Shown one piece after another: positions 20,510 to 29,984 of a DNA stretch of 30,832 nucleotides; within the stretch, counting starts at the first letter, position 1, and every line of letters starts with the position of its first letter. The stretch lies in IMG/VR virus record IMGVR_UViG_3300028653_000300, positions 1 to 30,832 of that record; one strand, 5' to 3'. This DNA comes from a virus. The translations under genes were made by a program, and so were the position numbers. The notes beneath the pieces were generated by a model, which saw only the letters and a list, made by a program, of their open reading frames with translations, searched no databases and was not told the origin of the DNA.

Positions 20510-21091
20510 ATGTCACTATTCAATATCATTACTCCATGCAGCCGTCCTGAGAATCTTCAGCAATTATACCGTTCTATTGTTGAAGCAGAACCTGACTTCA
20601 CTCAACTGAAGTGGGTTATTGTACATGATCGATTCGAAGACTTCAAGGTTCCAGGTCTTAATCTTCCGTGGATTGAACAGTATCACCATCACGGCGGCAT
20701 AGTCGGACATGACCAGCGAAACTATGCACTTGACCATGTTATCAAGGAAGGCTACGTATACTCCCTAGACGACGATACAGTTCTGCATCGAAACTTCTTC
20801 AAGGTGTTGAATAGAGCGATACGTGAGACGAATAAAAAGGGCTACATATTCTGGCAAGAGTTGGAAGACGGGACTTATCGGAAGAACGATCATGATAACA
20901 CAACAATTTGGCACATCGATAACGGACAGTTTCTTCTACACAGAGATCTGATCGGAAGTCTTCGCTACTGTTACGCGTACTTTGCTGATGGAATCTTCAT
21001 CGAGATACTGCACAAAGCACAACCTGAAGATTTCGAATACATTCCTGAGTGTCTCTCCTACTACAATCGATTGAGGTGGAAAAGTGTTTAA
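20510..21091 (+). CDS. GT-A-type glycosyltransferase
   Basis: The 193 residues start with an NIITPCSRPENL strand-loop-helix, a nucleotide-binding start typical of GT-A folds. DDD at 87-89 (YSLDDDTV) would bind the metal and the sugar nucleotide. An RNYAL segment before it and a late WHIDNGQFLLHRDLIG stretch also fit. It is shorter than most GT2 enzymes. No ribosome site is visible before the ATG. It opens a cassette of five overlapping or closely spaced genes for glycan building. The sugar and the acceptor cannot be told. Confidence 0.75.
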   Translation: MSLFNIITPCSRPENLQQLYRSIVEAEPDFTQLKWVIVHDRFEDFKVPGLNLPWIEQYHHHGGIVGHDQRNYALDHVIKEGYVYSLDDDTVLHRNFFKVLNRAIRETNKKGYIFWQELEDGTYRKNDHDNTTIWHIDNGQFLLHRDLIGSLRYCYAYFADGIFIEILHKAQPEDFEYIPECLSYYNRLRWKSV

Positions 21092-21731
21092 GGATTGCCA
21101 TATTCTTAGTTATTCACTTGAGAACGTTCCACAAGAAGTAGCTGATGCTCAAGCGAAGGTGTTCGCAAAGTTCGGCATACCTTTAGAACAACGCAGATAC
21201 CCAGTTGATTCCGAAGGTTGGGCACCATGGAAGAAGTGTGTCGATCAGGTCGATCAATGGGTCCGAGAGCAGTCTGGTTGTATTATTCTGGTAGACGTTG
21301 ACTGTATTCCACTCAGCCAGAAATGCATCACCGATACTTATTTATCAGTGATTCGTCGAAACTGGCTAGTTGGGCCCGCTCAACGTTGTGTTACTCCTGA
21401 GGGCCATGAAACTCAAACTTTAGTGTACGCTGGACCAGCAATGCTTGGATTCTCTTCCGATTTGTACGAACAACTGGATAAACCGACTTTGTTCTCTACC
21501 TCTGATACGGATGTTGGCGGTCTGTTTACTGTTCGTGCGCACAAACTTGGTATACCAGTCAGACTGTTGATGCCGACTGCGTGCGACGTCCCGAAGTGGA
21601 AGTTATACGGAGACAAACTAGAATTTGGTCTGGGAACTACGTTTGGTAGTTGTCTCTATCACGGATTCGAAGCTCGGAACGATGCGAGTAGGTTCCTAGC
21701 GAAATGTAAGCAAATTCTAAGCAAACCATGA
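21084..21731 (+). CDS. Glycosyltransferase-like protein with DVD motif
   Basis: The GTG start lies inside the end of the previous gene, with GAGG about ten bases upstream. The 215 residues contain IILVDVDCIPL (D71-V-D73), a metal-binding DxD in a strand-to-loop setting typical of GT-A enzymes. AGPAMLGFSSDLYEQL follows, then a late CLYHGFEA. No family number can be given. The overlap with both neighbours (8 and 4 bases) argues for production in fixed ratio with the giant enzyme that follows. Confidence 0.6.
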   Translation: MFKDCHILSYSLENVPQEVADAQAKVFAKFGIPLEQRRYPVDSEGWAPWKKCVDQVDQWVREQSGCIILVDVDCIPLSQKCITDTYLSVIRRNWLVGPAQRCVTPEGHETQTLVYAGPAMLGFSSDLYEQLDKPTLFSTSDTDVGGLFTVRAHKLGIPVRLLMPTACDVPKWKLYGDKLEFGLGTTFGSCLYHGFEARNDASRFLAKCKQILSKP

Positions 21732-24700
21732 AAAAAGTTGCTATTGTTATTCCTACCTACAATCACTGTGAAGATCTCCTCAAACCGTGTATTGAAAGTG
21801 TTCTGAAGGAGACGACCTATCGATACCCAGATCTCAAAATAATTGTTGTAGCGAACGGTTGTGACGATAATACTATTGAGTATATCCAAAACCTCGCTCT
21901 CGAAACCGAAGAGACGATTCAACTAGTGATAGTTTCTGAAGCAATCGGTTATACCAAAGCGACTAATATGGGTGTTCAACGAGCGATGACACAAGGTTAT
22001 GACGTCATTGTACTGTTGAACAACGACAACATCATTCAGGGTTACTGGGGAAAGAATAAGTGGTTAGACGAACTGCTCAAACCGTTGGAAGATCCAACTA
22101 TTGGAATGACCGGACCGAAGCAACTCGTCTGTGACGTAACCGGGCGCGACTTTCTGATCTTCTTCTGTGTCGCAATCAAACGCAAGATGTTCGAGAAGTT
22201 CGGGTTACTCGACGAGGTATTCAGTCCGGGTTTCGGAGAAGATATCGATTTCTGTATTAAGATGCAAAACGGCGGATACAAACTCCAAGAAGTCGGAACG
22301 TGGCAAGATGAACATCACTACGCTGGCAACTTTCCGATCTATCACAAGGCTGAGGGAACTGTTCACGGACTCAGTAACTGGGACGAGATAAAGAAACGAA
22401 ACAAACAGACTCTACGAGATCGTTATACATTGCCCGAGGGTTTCTTCACTGATGCAGATATCAAAGCATATCGAAAACTATTCGAGCGACTTCCAGAGAA
22501 CGCAAAAGTTGCTGAGATCGGGTGCCTACTTGGTCGGTCTATCTGTTCTGTTGCAGATATCATTCGGCGAAAGAATATCTCCTTTGCACTGATTGATGCA
22601 TTTCAATACGACCATCTGATATTCGGAAAGTATACTAGTCAGGATGTCCAGGCGAATCTTAGAAAGAATCTTGACAAATTCGGTATTCGTGATCCGTCTG
22701 TTGTTATTACTGGCTTTAGCAACGAACAGTCTCGAACGTTCACGAACTACTCGTTCGACCTGGTCTTTCTCGACGGCGATCACTCACCTGAGGGTGTTAA
22801 ACTGGATATCGACTGTTGGATGTCGAAACTGAAACCTGGTGGTATTCTTGCAGGTCACGACTTCGAGTTTCTTCCGGAAGTAGCTACTGCTGTAGAAGAG
22901 AAACTCGGTCGACTCGTTCAGAACGATGGCGAAGTGTGGTTTGCGAATAATCCTACTACTCGAAAAGAGACAACGATTCAGAAAGAGACGAAACGCATGG
23001 TCTATGACTGTTTTCCGTTCTTCGACGAGCTCGATCTGCTCGAGATTCGGCTGCACGAAATAGGAGACTTAGTCGACAAGTTCGTTTTGGTCGAGTCTCG
23101 ATTTACTCACAGTGGCAAACCAAAACCGCTATACTTTGCTGAGAACAAGCACAGATTCGAAGAATACTTACCGAAGATTGTTCATATCGTTGTAGATCAG
23201 TTACCGCAGGGTTCAGAATACGGTGACCATTGGGCCAGAGAGCGATTTCAACGTGAACAGTGTCAATCAGCATTGAAAGACTGTCGTGATACAGATATCA
23301 TTATCATCTCCGACGTTGACGAAATTCCTCGAGGACCGAAACTGTGGGAAGTGCTGCAAAAACCTGTAATAGATATAGTTGCTTTTGATCTAGTGCAGTC
23401 GAATTACTACATGAACTACGTTACTGAAGAGTATCTTGAGTATCCGTGGGTAAAGATAACTTCCTATGGTCTATTCAGAGCACTAGGTGGAGCGTGCGCT
23501 GTTCGGTATTCTGGTTGGAACGAGGCAACTAAGCATATCGACAAGAACCAAGTAACCTTTGTTGAGAGTGCCGGCTGGCATTTCTCGTTCGTCGGCAGTC
23601 TGGATATGATCAAACTGAAGATCGAGTCGTGGGGCCATCAGGAATACAACACACCTGAGTTCAAAGCGAAACTGGAGCAACGAATCAAGGATCATCTTGG
23701 TATCTATAGTAGCAACTTGAAGTACAAGGTGATAAACGCAGATCGTGCAACGATGCCTTGGCATATGCTCGACCACTTAGACAGATTCGATCAGTATATC
23801 TACCACCCTGAAGTTGCCCCTCGAAAAGTGTTTGACTGTTTCACGTTCTTCAACGAACTCGATCTGCTCGAAATCAGGTTGAACGAACTCGACGATGTAG
23901 TCGATAAATTCGTGCTGGTTGAAGCACCAGTAACTCATAGTGGCAAACCGAAACCGTTGTACTTCGAGCAGAATAAGCAGAGATTCTCGGAGTTCCTACC
24001 GAAAATTATTCACGTTGTCGTGGACGATATGCCGACTGTTGCTGAACCAGGGAAGTCTCTGAATCTGACACGAGAAAACTTCCAACGGAACGCAATCGTT
24101 CGAGGGCTGACTGACTGTGGGTGGGACGACATCGTCATGATCTCTGACGCGGACGAGATTCCAAACAAGAAGGTTCTGTCGAACTACGACACCGCAATTG
24201 GCCCATGCAACCTCAGTATGTCACTTTACTACTACTTCTTCAACTGTTATACTGAAGCGCCGTGGTTGGCACCGAAGATTGTTCCTGGTCACATGATTCA
24301 TTCGACTCAGATCGAAACTATTCGTAACGGACTGAATCTGCAACGAACGTTGAAGAATGGTGGTTGGCACTTCAGTTACCTTGGCGGAGTCGACGAAGTT
24401 ATCAACAAGTTGCAGTCGTTCTACCATCAGGAGATGGTTACCGACCAAATGATGGACCGTAGGTATTTAGAGCGGAAGATACTTGCTGGAGAAGATATCT
24501 GGGGACGTCCAGAAGTTCCTTTGAAGTTTGTAGCGCTTGACAATACGTATCCTCGTTATATTCTCGACAATATCCGCAAATACTCGAAATATGTAAGAGG
24601 CAAACGGATCTCCATCGTGATTCCCACGTATAATCACTGTGAAGACTTATTGAAACCGTGTATTGAGAGTATTCTGAAGAATACTGATATGTCTAACGTG

Positions 24701-27700
24701 GAAGTGATTATCGTAGCGAATGGTTGCAAGGACGGTACAAGGGAGTACGTGACGAGTCTCGGCGAACCATTTAAGTTGCTGTGGTTTGATGATGCAATCG
24801 GTTATACTAAGGCAACAAATGCCGGTATCAAAGCAAGTATCGGCGAGTACGTACTGCTGATGAACAATGACTGTGTCGTGTTGGATTTCTGGGCGAAGAA
24901 CAAGTGGTTAGATGCTCTCAGTGATCCAATGGACGAATGGCCGTTGATTGGTGTAACAGGAACGATTAGGATTCATCATCAAGAAGTTGACGAAGACTTT
25001 CTCGTGTTCTGCTGTACGATGGTTCGTCGAAAAGTGTTTGACGAAGTCGGGTTGTTGGACGAAGTATTCAATCCTGGCGGTGGAGAAGATACTGACTTCT
25101 GTATCAAGACGAGAAGTGCTGGCTACAAGGTTCATCTTATTGACTGTTGCAAGAATGATACGGTAGAAGGGACAATGTGGAAGTCTCTATATCCTCTTTT
25201 CCACGCTGGTGAGAAGACGTTTCACGAACTGCCAAAGGATATCTTCGATTGGAATGTTGTGAAGAACAACAGAATACTGTTGGAACGTTACGGACGCAGA
25301 CCAAAAGTCTCTATCATCATTCCAACGTACAATCACTTTGACGACTGTCTTAATCCGTGCTTGCAGAGTATTCTGAACTTCACGGATCTCTCAGATATCG
25401 AGATAATTATCGTGGCGAATGGTTGCACAGACGATACGAAACTTCTCGTTGACTGGCCAGTCGTAATGGGCTGGGTCAGAGTGCTGTGGTTCAGAGTGCT
25501 GTGGTTCGACGAACAACTCGGATTTCCTAAAGCAGTTAACGCAGGTATCAGAGTTGCTCGAGGTGAACGTATTGTTATACTGAATAACGACGCAAAACTG
25601 CTCGACAAATCATGGCTTCCGAAACTGCTTGCACCAATCGAACAGGGTCTTGCTGAATTAACTGGGCCTCAGTTGATCCCGTACGAACGGTATAATGCTC
25701 AGGCACTGTTCTTCTTCTGTGTTGCGATCAAACGTGAAGTCTTCGAGAAGATCGGATTGCTCGATCCTGCGTTTGGAATCGGTCGAGGAGAGGATATCGA
25801 CTTCTGCATCAGGGCAGCAAAGGCTGGTTATAGAATGGTTCAGGTCGGTGATACAGTTGATAAACTGAAGCAACATGGAACGTTCCCGATTCAGCATAAC
25901 GCAGGCACTACTTTCACGGCACTCCCGAACTACAATGAGATAGCTGACTTGCACATGGATATTCTGGATCGGAAGTATCGGCCGAATCGAGCAGTCCACA
26001 TCATCACTCCAACGTATAACAGGCACACCCAACTCGAGCAACTGATGGCTGAGATATTACATCAGACCTACAGTAACGTTCATGCGTGGATATGTGCAGA
26101 CGGTCCTGATCCTGAAGTCGAAACTTTGGTGAATCACTTCAACGACGAATCACACGGTAACGTGAAGTTTCACTACTCGTGTATGGCGAAGAAGGAAGGT
26201 TTCTGGGGCGCGCCGATTCGTAGAAGTCTACTCGAGGGAATACCTGATGACGGTGCTGTTTGTTTCGTTGACGACGATAATCAGATCTACCCAGAGTACT
26301 GCGAGAAATTGGTAGCCGGAATTACAGATCTCATTGGTATTACGTATTGCAATATCCGGATGAATAGTCCGTTATTTCCTCCGAAGCATGTGGTACCGGG
26401 TCATGATTGTCTTGGACAATTCGAACGTGGCAATATCGATAGTCTTAACTTTATGGTTCGAACGGATGTTGCGAAGAAACACAAGGATGCCTGGTTAAAT
26501 GAGTACTATCACGACTACAACTTCCTTATCGAATGCGCGAAGGAAAATCTTGCTCTGAGCGTCTACATTCCTGACATTCTCGGTGAACATGGGCGAGACG
26601 ATGTCAGAACAACAGTGGTCGAACCATCGAAACCAGTAGCAGTCGAAGTGAAACAGAAACCGTGCGAGCATCTGAAAGGTCAACCCGAGTATCAGGAAAT
26701 AATCGAAGGTAATACTTATCATATCGAACCAAGTGACTTCAAGGACAAGTACGTTGTTGATATCGGAGCAAACATTGGGCTAGTGTCGCTACTTGCAGTG
26801 GAGTACGGAGCGAAGAAAGTCTTTGCTATCGAACCAGACAAGGGCAATTTTGCTAACTTACAGCGTAACACAGAACCATATTCACAGATTCAGCTATTCA
26901 ACATGGCTGTGAACGACGGTACGTCTCGATATGTCACTATGATAGACGCAGGTGTGACGGCCAGATCCATGAATTCCGATCAAGGAGTTCTTGCTATTAC
27001 GCTGTCTAATTTTGCAGGAATATATCTTCCAGAAGGTGTACAAGATGCTGTTCTGAAGATCGACTGTGAGGGTGCTGAACACGCAATTCTTCATTCCACC
27101 CCAAAAGAAGTAATCAGACGATTTAGCATCATATTTTTGGAGATCCACGGAAACAGACCTGGGCAGGTGCAACACAAGCAATTTCCGTACGACCATGATG
27201 AACTGCTAAGTTATGTACAAGGCATGGGGTATGCAGACGTAATGCAGACGTACTTCTTTGTGGACTATCCTCAAGCTGACGGTACAAAAGTAAGGGTAGA
27301 TAGTTTTGCAACGATACACAAACTTGTCCGTGTAGTAGAATCTATGAAACCTCTTGGACCTCCTATTCTATTCGTCGATGACGAGAAACAACCTGAGTGG
27401 TACGGACTACGTAAAGAAGACGTATTATTTGCTGATACGGTGTCCAAAGCTGAAAAGTTTGCAGAGGAGCACAAGTCCTTCGTCTTATACCTAGATCAGG
27501 ACATGGGGGCAAAGGATGGTAATCCGACGAAAGGCGTTTTGCTTCTGCAATGGTTTGTTGAACGACACTACGACATCAAGGAAGTTGTCTGCATCTCACG
27601 GAACTATTTCGGTGTACTCGAAATAGAAGCCGTATGCAAAGGGTGCAACATAAAGTATTCGCACAGATTTCCGAATCAACAGGAGATGCAGACGTTCAAT

Positions 27701-28861
27701 CCTCCTGAACCGTCAAAACCAATACCGGAACCACCACTTCCACACGGTCCGGGTGTCGACTTTGTCGATGACAGACCGATCGTTACGTCAATGCCCGTTC
27801 CAAGATTCGACGAACCACAAGAAGATCGCTCAGTTACTGCAATGATTTCGACGAAGGATCGATACTTCTCGACTCTTCCGTTAGCGATTGAAAGTATCGC
27901 TCTTCAGACGTTCAAACCAAAAGAACTTGTGATTTTCGACGACGGGGAGGGAAAAGATCTGCGACCGATTCCGTTGTACCAGAATCTGCTCGCTCTCCTT
28001 TCACGAAAAGGTATTGCGTGGCGAATCTTGTTCGGTGCTAAGAAGGGTCAAGTTTTGAATCATCAAGCAATACTAGAGATGGCAACGACACCGTTTGTCT
28101 GGCGACTGGATGATGATAACGTTGCTGAAGAACATACGCTAGAATACTTAATGTCTTCAATGAAACCTGGAGTTGGTGCTGTCGGCGGTTTAGTGTTAGA
28201 TCCTAAACTGCCTCCAACTCCTTCGAGTTTAGCATCCAGCAAGATCGAGGATATCTATCTTGGGCTGAACACGCAATGGTATCCTCATGAGAAAGAAGAC
28301 GTGGTTGAGGTTGACCATCTCTACAGCACCTTCGTCTACAGACGAGAGGCTGGGAAACACGGTTATCAGAAGGATCTGTCTCCTGCGGGTCACAGAGAGG
28401 AAACCATGTTCACCTACGAGATGAAACGTGCTGGATGGAAACTATTGGTCAATCCAAAAGCCATCACATGGCACGTCAGAGATCCTCAAGGTGGTATTCG
28501 AAGCAACGCACAGCAACAGTTCTGGCAGAAGGACGAGCAGATCTTTTCTGGTAAGATGAAAGAATGGGACGTGAAACCGACGAACTTCAAGTTCATCATC
28601 TTGGATAACGGTCTCGGTGACCACATAGCGTTCTCTACAATTCTGCCTGAACTTCGAACTCGATTTGCAGGGTCGACTATCGTTATTGCTGCTTGCTATC
28701 CAGAAGTGTTCGAGAAAGAAACCGACCTGAGGCTCATTTCGATCGCTGACGCAATCGGGATGTTCGGTAATCTTAGCGGATACGACATCTACCAATTCAT
28801 GGGCGACCAAAACTGGAAGGGGACGCTACGTGACGCGTTCCGTGCAATGTATCTGAGGTAA
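21728..28861 (+). CDS. Giant 2377-residue fusion of glycosyltransferases and methyltransferases
   Basis: One uninterrupted frame holds at least eleven domains. Approximate residues: GT2 (1-235, IPTYNH at 9-14); class I methyltransferase (236-420, AEIGC at 262, FLDGDH near 347); GT17-like (424-695, DVD at 529-531); GT17-like (699-955, DAD at 807-809); GT2 (959-1190); GT2 (1193-1420); GT2 (1422-1635, VDDDN near 1515); FkbM-type methyltransferase (1640-1865, VVDIGANIGL at 1675, KIDCEGAE at 1777); receiver-like domain (1880-1975, D1884/D1885, LDQDMG at 1922-1927) with a Pro-rich linker; GT2 (2035-2275, DDD at 2128); and the N-lobe of a GT9 enzyme (2287-2377, NGLGDH). GT2 enzymes transfer sugars from nucleotide sugars, GT17 resembles N-acetylglucosaminyl transfer, FkbM is a methyl transferase, and GT9 includes heptosyl transfer. 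No membrane segment or signal is seen, so it acts in the cytoplasm. Confidence 0.88.
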   Translation: MKKVAIVIPTYNHCEDLLKPCIESVLKETTYRYPDLKIIVVANGCDDNTIEYIQNLALETEETIQLVIVSEAIGYTKATNMGVQRAMTQGYDVIVLLNNDNIIQGYWGKNKWLDELLKPLEDPTIGMTGPKQLVCDVTGRDFLIFFCVAIKRKMFEKFGLLDEVFSPGFGEDIDFCIKMQNGGYKLQEVGTWQDEHHYAGNFPIYHKAEGTVHGLSNWDEIKKRNKQTLRDRYTLPEGFFTDADIKAYRKLFERLPENAKVAEIGCLLGRSICSVADIIRRKNISFALIDAFQYDHLIFGKYTSQDVQANLRKNLDKFGIRDPSVVITGFSNEQSRTFTNYSFDLVFLDGDHSPEGVKLDIDCWMSKLKPGGILAGHDFEFLPEVATAVEEKLGRLVQNDGEVWFANNPTTRKETTIQKETKRMVYDCFPFFDELDLLEIRLHEIGDLVDKFVLVESRFTHSGKPKPLYFAENKHRFEEYLPKIVHIVVDQLPQGSEYGDHWARERFQREQCQSALKDCRDTDIIIISDVDEIPRGPKLWEVLQKPVIDIVAFDLVQSNYYMNYVTEEYLEYPWVKITSYGLFRALGGACAVRYSGWNEATKHIDKNQVTFVESAGWHFSFVGSLDMIKLKIESWGHQEYNTPEFKAKLEQRIKDHLGIYSSNLKYKVINADRATMPWHMLDHLDRFDQYIYHPEVAPRKVFDCFTFFNELDLLEIRLNELDDVVDKFVLVEAPVTHSGKPKPLYFEQNKQRFSEFLPKIIHVVVDDMPTVAEPGKSLNLTRENFQRNAIVRGLTDCGWDDIVMISDADEIPNKKVLSNYDTAIGPCNLSMSLYYYFFNCYTEAPWLAPKIVPGHMIHSTQIETIRNGLNLQRTLKNGGWHFSYLGGVDEVINKLQSFYHQEMVTDQMMDRRYLERKILAGEDIWGRPEVPLKFVALDNTYPRYILDNIRKYSKYVRGKRISIVIPTYNHCEDLLKPCIESILKNTDMSNVEVIIVANGCKDGTREYVTSLGEPFKLLWFDDAIGYTKATNAGIKASIGEYVLLMNNDCVVLDFWAKNKWLDALSDPMDEWPLIGVTGTIRIHHQEVDEDFLVFCCTMVRRKVFDEVGLLDEVFNPGGGEDTDFCIKTRSAGYKVHLIDCCKNDTVEGTMWKSLYPLFHAGEKTFHELPKDIFDWNVVKNNRILLERYGRRPKVSIIIPTYNHFDDCLNPCLQSILNFTDLSDIEIIIVANGCTDDTKLLVDWPVVMGWVRVLWFRVLWFDEQLGFPKAVNAGIRVARGERIVILNNDAKLLDKSWLPKLLAPIEQGLAELTGPQLIPYERYNAQALFFFCVAIKREVFEKIGLLDPAFGIGRGEDIDFCIRAAKAGYRMVQVGDTVDKLKQHGTFPIQHNAGTTFTALPNYNEIADLHMDILDRKYRPNRAVHIITPTYNRHTQLEQLMAEILHQTYSNVHAWICADGPDPEVETLVNHFNDESHGNVKFHYSCMAKKEGFWGAPIRRSLLEGIPDDGAVCFVDDDNQIYPEYCEKLVAGITDLIGITYCNIRMNSPLFPPKHVVPGHDCLGQFERGNIDSLNFMVRTDVAKKHKDAWLNEYYHDYNFLIECAKENLALSVYIPDILGEHGRDDVRTTVVEPSKPVAVEVKQKPCEHLKGQPEYQEIIEGNTYHIEPSDFKDKYVVDIGANIGLVSLLAVEYGAKKVFAIEPDKGNFANLQRNTEPYSQIQLFNMAVNDGTSRYVTMIDAGVTARSMNSDQGVLAITLSNFAGIYLPEGVQDAVLKIDCEGAEHAILHSTPKEVIRRFSIIFLEIHGNRPGQVQHKQFPYDHDELLSYVQGMGYADVMQTYFFVDYPQADGTKVRVDSFATIHKLVRVVESMKPLGPPILFVDDEKQPEWYGLRKEDVLFADTVSKAEKFAEEHKSFVLYLDQDMGAKDGNPTKGVLLLQWFVERHYDIKEVVCISRNYFGVLEIEAVCKGCNIKYSHRFPNQQEMQTFNPPEPSKPIPEPPLPHGPGVDFVDDRPIVTSMPVPRFDEPQEDRSVTAMISTKDRYFSTLPLAIESIALQTFKPKELVIFDDGEGKDLRPIPLYQNLLALLSRKGIAWRILFGAKKGQVLNHQAILEMATTPFVWRLDDDNVAEEHTLEYLMSSMKPGVGAVGGLVLDPKLPPTPSSLASSKIEDIYLGLNTQWYPHEKEDVVEVDHLYSTFVYRREAGKHGYQKDLSPAGHREETMFTYEMKRAGWKLLVNPKAITWHVRDPQGGIRSNAQQQFWQKDEQIFSGKMKEWDVKPTNFKFIILDNGLGDHIAFSTILPELRTRFAGSTIVIAACYPEVFEKETDLRLISIADAIGMFGNLSGYDIYQFMGDQNWKGTLRDAFRAMYLR
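25478..25507 (+). repeat. Perfect 15-base tandem duplication inside the giant glycosyltransferase
   Basis: The 15 bases AGAGTGCTGTGGTTC occur twice head to tail (25478-25492, 25493-25507). The result is RVLWFRVLWF in the third GT2 domain, where the sister domains have a single LLWF/RVLWF-type strand. It keeps the frame and adds five residues. Identical copies suggest a recent slippage event or an assembly artefact. Confidence 0.85.
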
Positions 28862-28863
28862 CT

Positions 28864-29505
28864 ATGACGTTTTCTGAACGAGAGCGAGAAATCACTGATG
28901 CTTTTCATCGCATGTTCTACTACTCCGATCATACGTGGAATAACGGTAATACAAAGTGGATGGGTGTAGAGTGTCTTCAGAATCCTCTCGATATGTGGAT
29001 AATGCAGGAAATTATCCATGAAACTCAACCAGATATCATTATCGAGACTGGAACGTGGAGGGGCGGAAGTGCACTATTCTACGCAACGATAACTACGGAT
29101 ACTCGAATAATTACCGTTGATACGCAGGAGTGGATCAAACCTGAGATAACGCACCCTCGAATATCGTTTTTCAAGGGCATGTCAACTCATCCACTCATCG
29201 TCGAAGCAATCGGTAAGGAAGCGTTTGGAAAAGTGATGGTGATATTGGACTCTAATCATAGCACCGCCAACGTACTGGAAGAACTGAAACTGTATCACAA
29301 GTTCGTTACTCCAGGAATGTATCTGGTCGTTGGCGACTCAAACATTTGTGGTCATCCGATACCACAGATGAATACCGAAGACGACGGTGGACCGATGAAA
29401 GCTATTATCGAATTTATGAAAGAAAACCACGATTTTCAGATTATTCGGTCGTGCGAAAAGTATTACATGACATTTTCACCTAACGGATGGCTGAAGAAAA
29501 AGTAA
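28864..29505 (+). CDS. CmcI-like/rhamnosyl O-methyltransferase-type SAM enzyme
   Basis: The 213 residues follow the CmcI family closely: KWMGVECLQNPLDMW (31-45), then IIIETGTWRGGSALF (58-72), the SAM-binding loop with E61, a hydrophobic strand IITVDTQEW (D86), HPRISFFKGMS, VILDSNHS with a metal-binding Asp, and a late DDGGPMKAI and SPNGWLKK. Family members methylate sugars or polyketides, or act in glycolipid and glycan tailoring. GAGGTAA at the end of the giant gene serves as the ribosome site. It stands between the N-lobe and the C-lobe of a GT9 enzyme, and its end overlaps the GT9 C-lobe start by 19 bases. Confidence 0.85.
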   Translation: MTFSEREREITDAFHRMFYYSDHTWNNGNTKWMGVECLQNPLDMWIMQEIIHETQPDIIIETGTWRGGSALFYATITTDTRIITVDTQEWIKPEITHPRISFFKGMSTHPLIVEAIGKEAFGKVMVILDSNHSTANVLEELKLYHKFVTPGMYLVVGDSNICGHPIPQMNTEDDGGPMKAIIEFMKENHDFQIIRSCEKYYMTFSPNGWLKKK

Positions 29506-29984
29506 AACGAATCCTGATCAGTCCTTTTGCTCGAGGACTCAGAGGAGAGGCGAGCAAACGAGAGAATCCAAAGAACTATCCTTACTGGACTGAACTTCTC
29601 ACGATGTTGCGTGACGAGGGTTTCTACGTAATTCAAGTTGGCACACCGAATGAGAAGCAACTTCCGGCGGACGAATGGAAGTTCGGTCTACCGTTGAAGC
29701 AACTGGAAGAACTTCTCGAATCAGTCGATGTCTGGATCTCAGTCGATAACTTCTTCAATCACTTTGCGACAACAAAAGGAAGACGTGGTATCGTTCTGTG
29801 GGGACAATCAGATCCAAACATTTTCGGATATAAGAGCAACATCAATCTTCTTCAAGGTCGTAAGTATCTTCGTCACAATCAATACCAACCGTGGGAAAGC
29901 ACACACTACGACAAGCACGCGTTCGTCGCACCTGATCGTGTAGTCACCGCTGTTAAATCACTTCTTTCTTCTGAGGCACAATAA
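29487..29984 (+). CDS. GT9-like glycosyltransferase C-terminal lobe
   Basis: The 165 residues resemble the second Rossmann lobe of the GT9 (ADP-heptose:LPS heptosyltransferase) family: ILISPFARGLRGE at 9-21, YPYWTELLTMLRDEGFYVIQVG (31-52), LEELLESVDVWISVDNFFNHFATTKG (74-98), which is the D-x-x-x-x-H-x-A-x-x-x-G donor-site pattern, then IVLWGQSDP (102-110). The N-lobe is missing from this protein, but a GT9 N-lobe (NGLGDH) ends the giant protein at 28586-28861. A catalytic unit would need both. The start lies inside the methyltransferase gene without a clear ribosome site. It could instead be a free lobe with a new role. Confidence 0.72.
   Translation: MAEEKVKRILISPFARGLRGEASKRENPKNYPYWTELLTMLRDEGFYVIQVGTPNEKQLPADEWKFGLPLKQLEELLESVDVWISVDNFFNHFATTKGRRGIVLWGQSDPNIFGYKSNINLLQGRKYLRHNQYQPWESTHYDKHAFVAPDRVVTAVKSLLSSEAQ

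Noticed and set aside
884-29660. Numerous minus-strand open frames of 60-150 codons
   Set aside because: All lie opposite well-supported plus-strand genes, lack ribosome sites and domain motifs, and come from the codon pattern of the real genes.
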